From positions 2,277,501 through 2,297,500 of the forward strand of contig NC_135562.1 of the NCBI RefSeq assembly GCF_964340395.1: a stretch of DNA of 20,000 nucleotides. Direction: 5' to 3'. Below, one piece after another: positions 10,101 through 16,100 of the stretch (positions are counted from its first letter, which is position 1; each line of letters begins with the position of its first letter). The notes beneath the pieces were generated by a model. That model did no database searches. It saw nothing but the letters and a program-made list of their open reading frames with translations, and was not told the DNA's origin. Made by a program: the position numbers and the translations under genes. The DNA is from Glandiceps talaboti. Its lineage: Eukaryota > Hemichordata > Enteropneusta > Spengelidae.

Positions 10101-13100
10101 GCTTAAAAATGTAAACATGTACTACGAAGGTCAATTCAAGCTAAATAACGAGGGTAAGATAGCAATGCACAATTAGCCGACATCTACATCGGATTTTAAT
10201 CAGATTGGGCATTGAACCTGCTTGTAATTTCTGAGCAGAACATCTTCATGATATGAAGTAAAATCACACTCCAACCACTTCAATTTATGCAAACGTGAAA
10301 ATAGCCACTTGACTCTAAATACTCTCTTCTCGGAACTAGTAAAAACGTAAAGTAATATTCATACATAAACAGTCATGTATTGGGTATTGATTTGATTACT
10401 TGTTTGTTTGATGGAGTCATGATGGTCAAATAGTTAGCATGACCAGCTTGGAATAAGCAGGTTTAATCCTCATTTCTACTGTTTCTGAATGACAAAAGTC
10501 CTTGGGCAAGATTTGTTCCCAGTCCACCCAGCTGTATAATTGGGGACCTGGTAGGATAGAGGTTGCAATGTAAATGCTTTAATCCTATGTGCTTATAGAG
10601 GCTGCAATGGATTGTATACTCTCACTCAAGTTGAGGAAATATTTAAACAAAAACAGAATCCCCTTCCCAAATAAGGGGGGGGGGGGGGTGCTGCTATACA
10701 TTCATGCCAGAGGTAATAAATGTGAAGCGATTTGAGCACAAAATTGGAAAGTTCAATAATTAAAAAGTAACATAATTATTATCAACAAATTGTACGTAGT
10801 GTGATGTAGATGGGATTTGATACTAGAACTAGAAATTAGGATGTAGGTACTAATTATTACAGATATATATATATATATATACTAATTCAGTGTAAGAGGT
10901 AAGTCATAAACTGAAGGAAAAGCGCTCAATACTGAGAAGTAGAGCTGTATTACACAAAATACACAAGTTATGGTACGGAGCCGTTACTCAGAGTTTCACG
11001 CTTGAATGCGATCTTCAGACAACTAAATTTTAACGGAAATTCAAGTGATGGAATTCGAACTCGCAGAAGAACTGGTACCCGGTTTAGTCGTCCGAAGATC
11101 GCATTCAAGCGTGAAACTCTGAGTAACGACTCCGTACCATAACTTGTGTATTTTGTATATATATATATATATATATATAGTCACTATTAGTACACGTTAT
11201 CATAATGTCAAAGTTCTAGTTACTGTATCTTTACCCATCACATTTATCCACCTTTCAAAAGTCTGGTAAATATAACTTTAACTTTCTCTCACAAATGAAA
11301 TGTACAAATGTTTAAGAAATTTTCTCAATTGTTTTCAAATTATAGAAGAGTTTAATATACCTTACTTATCTCCATGGATTGACTAAATAATATTTATACA
11401 GAATGAAATGCATAATTTATACATGTATTCAATAATTTTTTCTCTCAACTATTTCAAGATAATATACTTGTAAGATAACCTTATTTTAGTAGTCTAGATG
11501 TGGAAAGAATATGACAAGTACTTTCACATTTCTTTTCTTACTTGTTTTATTGATAACACAAGACATTTTTATTTTTTCCATGATTTGATGTATTTACTGA
11601 ATAAAATGTAGTAATAGTAAAGTTAGAATAAAATGTACTTACTCATTTGGTTCTCCCTTAATTGTTTTAACTTCTTTCTCATATTTGGTGGTGTTTGAGG
11701 TACAGTCACACGTCCTGGTGTTAATATATGTCCATCCACAATGATCTAAGAAGGCAAACACATAGATGACACTTGAGCTCTCAGGCGGAAAGGTGCATTA
11801 TAAATTCGCATTAGTATTATTATAACTATTACTGCACCAAAATACTTGTGTTCATCCAAAACAGCAAATTCTGTAAAAATGACCGTGCGATCATGTTATT
11901 TTGTATACAAGGAAAGAAGGTGCACTCATTTACATATCATTTACATAAATACATATACATTTACATACACTGCATTGAAAATACCGAAGTATCAAAGGGT
12001 ACTTAAAATGTTAAAATGAGACCATGAAGATTGAAGATTGCACCAAGCTTGCGCATGCTTGCAAACCCGGTAGTGAAATTCCAGTCACTTTGCTACAAGC
12101 TTGCGACACGCTTGCAGTACCCATGATCATATGCCATAATACAAGCATGTGACAAGCATGCAGAGCTGAGAGGAACCTTATGAAAGTTTTCTTTGCCTCA
12201 AAGTCTGCAAGTTTGAAGGGTTTTGCAAGCTTGCAGGATCACAATTTTTTGTGAACTGAGACTATTCTCAGGTAAACGTTGTTTTTTTTTTGCCTTCTGA
12301 GATTGGCAAGCTGAGACTGGTCTGAGATGGCAATTTTTTGCAAACTGAGACTGGCAAACTGAGGCTGGTCTCAGATGGCAATTTTTTGCAAACTGAGACT
12401 CAGAGTTCATGGTCTCAGTTTAACATTTTAGGTACATACCTCACAAATACCACTTAGATGCATGCCCACTGATGTAAGTAATCAATGACAGTGACACAGT
12501 ATATAATAACAAAATATCCAACTTACCGGAGAGTAGGTCTCAGGATTAAAAGTTGGCGTACCTAGCAACAGAGACAAAATCAAATATCAGATATGAAACT
12601 CCAAGCCTTATATTTCATGAGGTTATGTACAAAGCATATCCCAACTGACTCAGTGTTTTTCTAAGTAAGAGTGGTAAGTAGGTAAAATCTACCTGGGTTC
12701 CCAAACAAAATTACCATAGACTGTATGGGGAAATACTGCCATTTTTACCCCTTTCTCCCTTTCTGTTACCAGGGTTCCCCAAACTTTGCAAAACATCATG
12801 GCATAACTATCTCTTTTCTATTTCTGAGGGTTTAAAACTTAGGTAATATATTTGTCGTGACAGAGGGAGGATTTGCCTTTTGAGACTGGCAAACTGAGAC
12901 TGGTCTCAGATGGCAATTTTGACTTCAGAGATTGGTCTCGGCTGACTATTTTTTTAAATCAAAGCTTTGAACATTTACTTAGTTGACATTTACTTTCTAT
13001 TAATTATCCTGCAAATTACAAGTTATCTATAAAGGGGCTTTGTTACTTTAAAACTACAACATTTGTTGCCATACACTGACACATGCCCAATAACTTCATC

Positions 13101-16100
13101 GTCAAATGTAGCAGGAAATGAGGAGAAAAATTGGCCAGAGCAGGGACTTGAACTCGGAACCTCCAATCACTAGATGAACACACTAACAACAGTGCTACCC
13201 AGGACAATGTCCACCAACAACAAGGGTATAAATACTATATTTTTTGTTCAAAAACTCAAGTTGGCGTGCGATGTAATGTGAGGTGTCAGTGCACAATATA
13301 GAAATTCTTATCTTGCCTGGACTTCCAGCTATTTCTGCGTTGAAGGCAGCAAGTTTCTTTTTCCACTTTCTTTCATACCTAGCTTCCATTTTTTCCAGAT
13401 CTTCAGTGGTATGAGGCTGCATGGACTTCATTCTCTGAAAATGAATAGAATCAGTGCCTTACTTTACTTTACTTTAGAATTCTTCACTAGTGGCAGTAGC
13501 CGTTTCAATAATCGATTTTCCGGTTCAAAGATGCATTTTACGAAATGACATCGCTTATGTTGTTATATTTAATCTTGCTTTGTCTTTATTACGTTTGAAA
13601 TAACATTTTCATCACGAAATGATGGAAACACATGTTGACCTCTTTTGATTATGATTGATTTTATAGAACAAAGACTAAACACCATCAATGACAAAGAGGG
13701 ATTTTACGGGTGAACCCAGGGTATGGTCAGATGACAACCACCTCCCTGAGTAGCACGTGCAAACCCTTCACTGCGTACTCAATACATGGCATTGTATGGA
13801 GAGACACGCAATGCATCTTGGAACCGGTAACAGGTTCATTAATGAAAGCCAGGGTTTAATTCAATCCCAGGTTTCAGCATAAAATGTTATCAGTGGAGCC
13901 ACATGGTTTAAAAGGGATCATTCTTTTGTTAAAGGGGGACAAAGATGTGGCTGATTTTGTCCTAACTGCTTTAGTTGACATTCAGAGAGTCACAAAAAGT
14001 CACATTCATCATTCTACATCACTGAGGGTCTCTGAACTTTCTCTAAAAAATAGGAGAAATAAATTTTAAAATTAGTCACGAACAGACCTGGTGTGCAGAA
14101 TAATTGAATGAGTTAAACAATACATATATTATATTTCAAGTTTATACTTGGATATGACTTAGTTGTCTGTGTATGGAAATGCAACCATTCTACAAATACA
14201 CTCAAATGTCAACTGGTGATATATTAAAATAATTTTACACCCATTTTCATGCACACTAACCATTGCAGATGATGCAGCAACATGCCTACAAATGTTTATT
14301 TTACGTATTGACTTTACAGACTGTGTAGAAAGAATGCTTGCCAAACTAAATTGCTCAGCCTACTATGGAGGCTATTGTGTTGAGTAATATGGAAGACAGA
14401 TGTCTGACAAATCCGACTTACTCGTTTTCTGATGCCTGGGAAAACTGGAGTATCATTCTCAACTATTATAGGATATAAACTCTCTTCTACATGCTCCTGT
14501 GTCTTCCTACAACTGTAGCAATGAAACCATAGTAAATAAAGATCAAAACAGTTGACTCCATCATTTTAAGAGTAATCACTATAGTAATAATTTTGAAAAC
14601 AAGTCAATATCCTCTACAAATAATTATACATACTCTACCAAGTTTCAAATTGAAGAATGCGTTGAAGCCTTGTCTTTGAAAATCTTCAAATATCTATGAA
14701 GTGCGAATGAGTGTTTTTTTCTCTTACAGCTAGTTAGCTATGTCTTTTGAAAATCTTCAAAAATTCAATGATGTACACCTTACCTGTCTATCCAAAGCAC
14801 TGACACTAGATGTACACCTTACCTGTCTATAGCACTGACACTAGATGTACACCTTACCTGTCTATAGCACTGACACTAGATGTACACCTTACCTGTCTAT
14901 AGCACTGACACTAGAAGCACACATTACCTGTCTATCCAAAGCACTGACACTAGATGTATGCCTTTCTTGACAGCCTTGGTTCTTGTAATTGTCTTACCAT
15001 CCTTCCATACCACATGGGTCACATCATCTGTGAACTTTGACACAACCTAGAAGAACAACAAATATATCAGTTTTACATGGGTCACATTATCTGTGAATTT
15101 TGACACGACCTGACAATAACTGCAAACATGTCACCACAAATTACATGTAGGTTAGTACAAGCTGAAACTCAAATGTTACATACATTGACAAAGTTCTCTT
15201 AGTGCTCAGGGACATTTGAGATTTGCATTAATCTTAAAATGTCAACTATGAGGTAACGCATTCAAGAATGTCTGCAACTTGTTTGAAAATATTCTTACAG
15301 ACTCAGACAAATTAATTTAATAAAATATATATGTTGGATTACAAAGTCATAAAATTTACTGTTTTGTACTTTCTCAATCAAAATGACTTTAAATCTACTA
15401 ATCAATTTGACTGAACATCATATTGTGTGTATATGCAACTTGCAAGACATTAAAATAAATTCATTTGCAAAAATTCCATGAAGCATGTACAGGGTGTGCT
15501 GGCAGAAATCATACCTTAGCTCCAAGAAGTTCTAGTTGCCAAGCAACAGCTTTACTTCTATTCTCAGAATTTGATCTTACTTCAACATAGGCCACTACAT
15601 CTGAAATAAAGATAAATGAAGTCAAGTCAAGATTGTACAGTCAAGGGTGAACAAATCATTTTGTGAACTGGTGGTCCCCGGACCAGTGCCTTCAAAAATC
15701 CAGTGGTCCTGCTGAAAGAATTAGTGGTCCCAGGTCCCGCTAATGTGAAACATTAAATCTTACCTATGAATCTGTATATTCAGACAACTTTTTAACATAG
15801 TTATTAACAGTATGGTACTGGTCTGACGGACCAGACAAGGTCAAATTTGTGTGGTCTGCCCAAAAAAATCGCTAGTCCCGGACCCAGGACCAGTGGATTT
15901 GTTCACCCCTGACAGTGTAAAGAAATGAACACAAGTAAACCTAATAAAATACACAGTAACACAGTGAAATATAGAGATTATACAGGTGGAGTAGTGATGG
16001 TTGAATGGTTAGAGTAGCCAGCTTTGAATCTGAAGGTTACAGTATTGAGCCTTGTTGCCATTTGTTTCTGAATGGCTAAAGTCCTGGATAAGATTTGAAC

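Larger units (their letters stand above)
9642..11642. other. MCPH1 intron 8, part right of the TLR gene
   Basis: Contains the TLR 3' flank, a 52-bp tandem repeat, two foldback elements, a SINE and simple repeats, all listed separately. The stretch 11181-11642 is AT-rich intron in which I see nothing else. Confidence 0.65.

Noticed and set aside
12198-12410. Minus-strand frame with repeated SQFAKNCHLRP
   Set aside because: Produced by the 48-bp tandem repeat. No family features, and it lies in an intron.
13131-13204. Minus-strand tRNA gene
   Set aside because: B-box and A-box-like words are present, but no convincing cloverleaf or acceptor stem is seen. A tRNA-derived SINE explains it better.
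13195-13316. Extension of the exon 6 reading frame past 13317
   Set aside because: The frame is open, but exon 7 phase and microcephalin similarity fit splicing at the GC donor. The extension runs towards a SINE.
14770-14952. CRISPR-like array
   Set aside because: Direct tandem repeats without unique spacers, in an animal gene. They are copies of an exon border.
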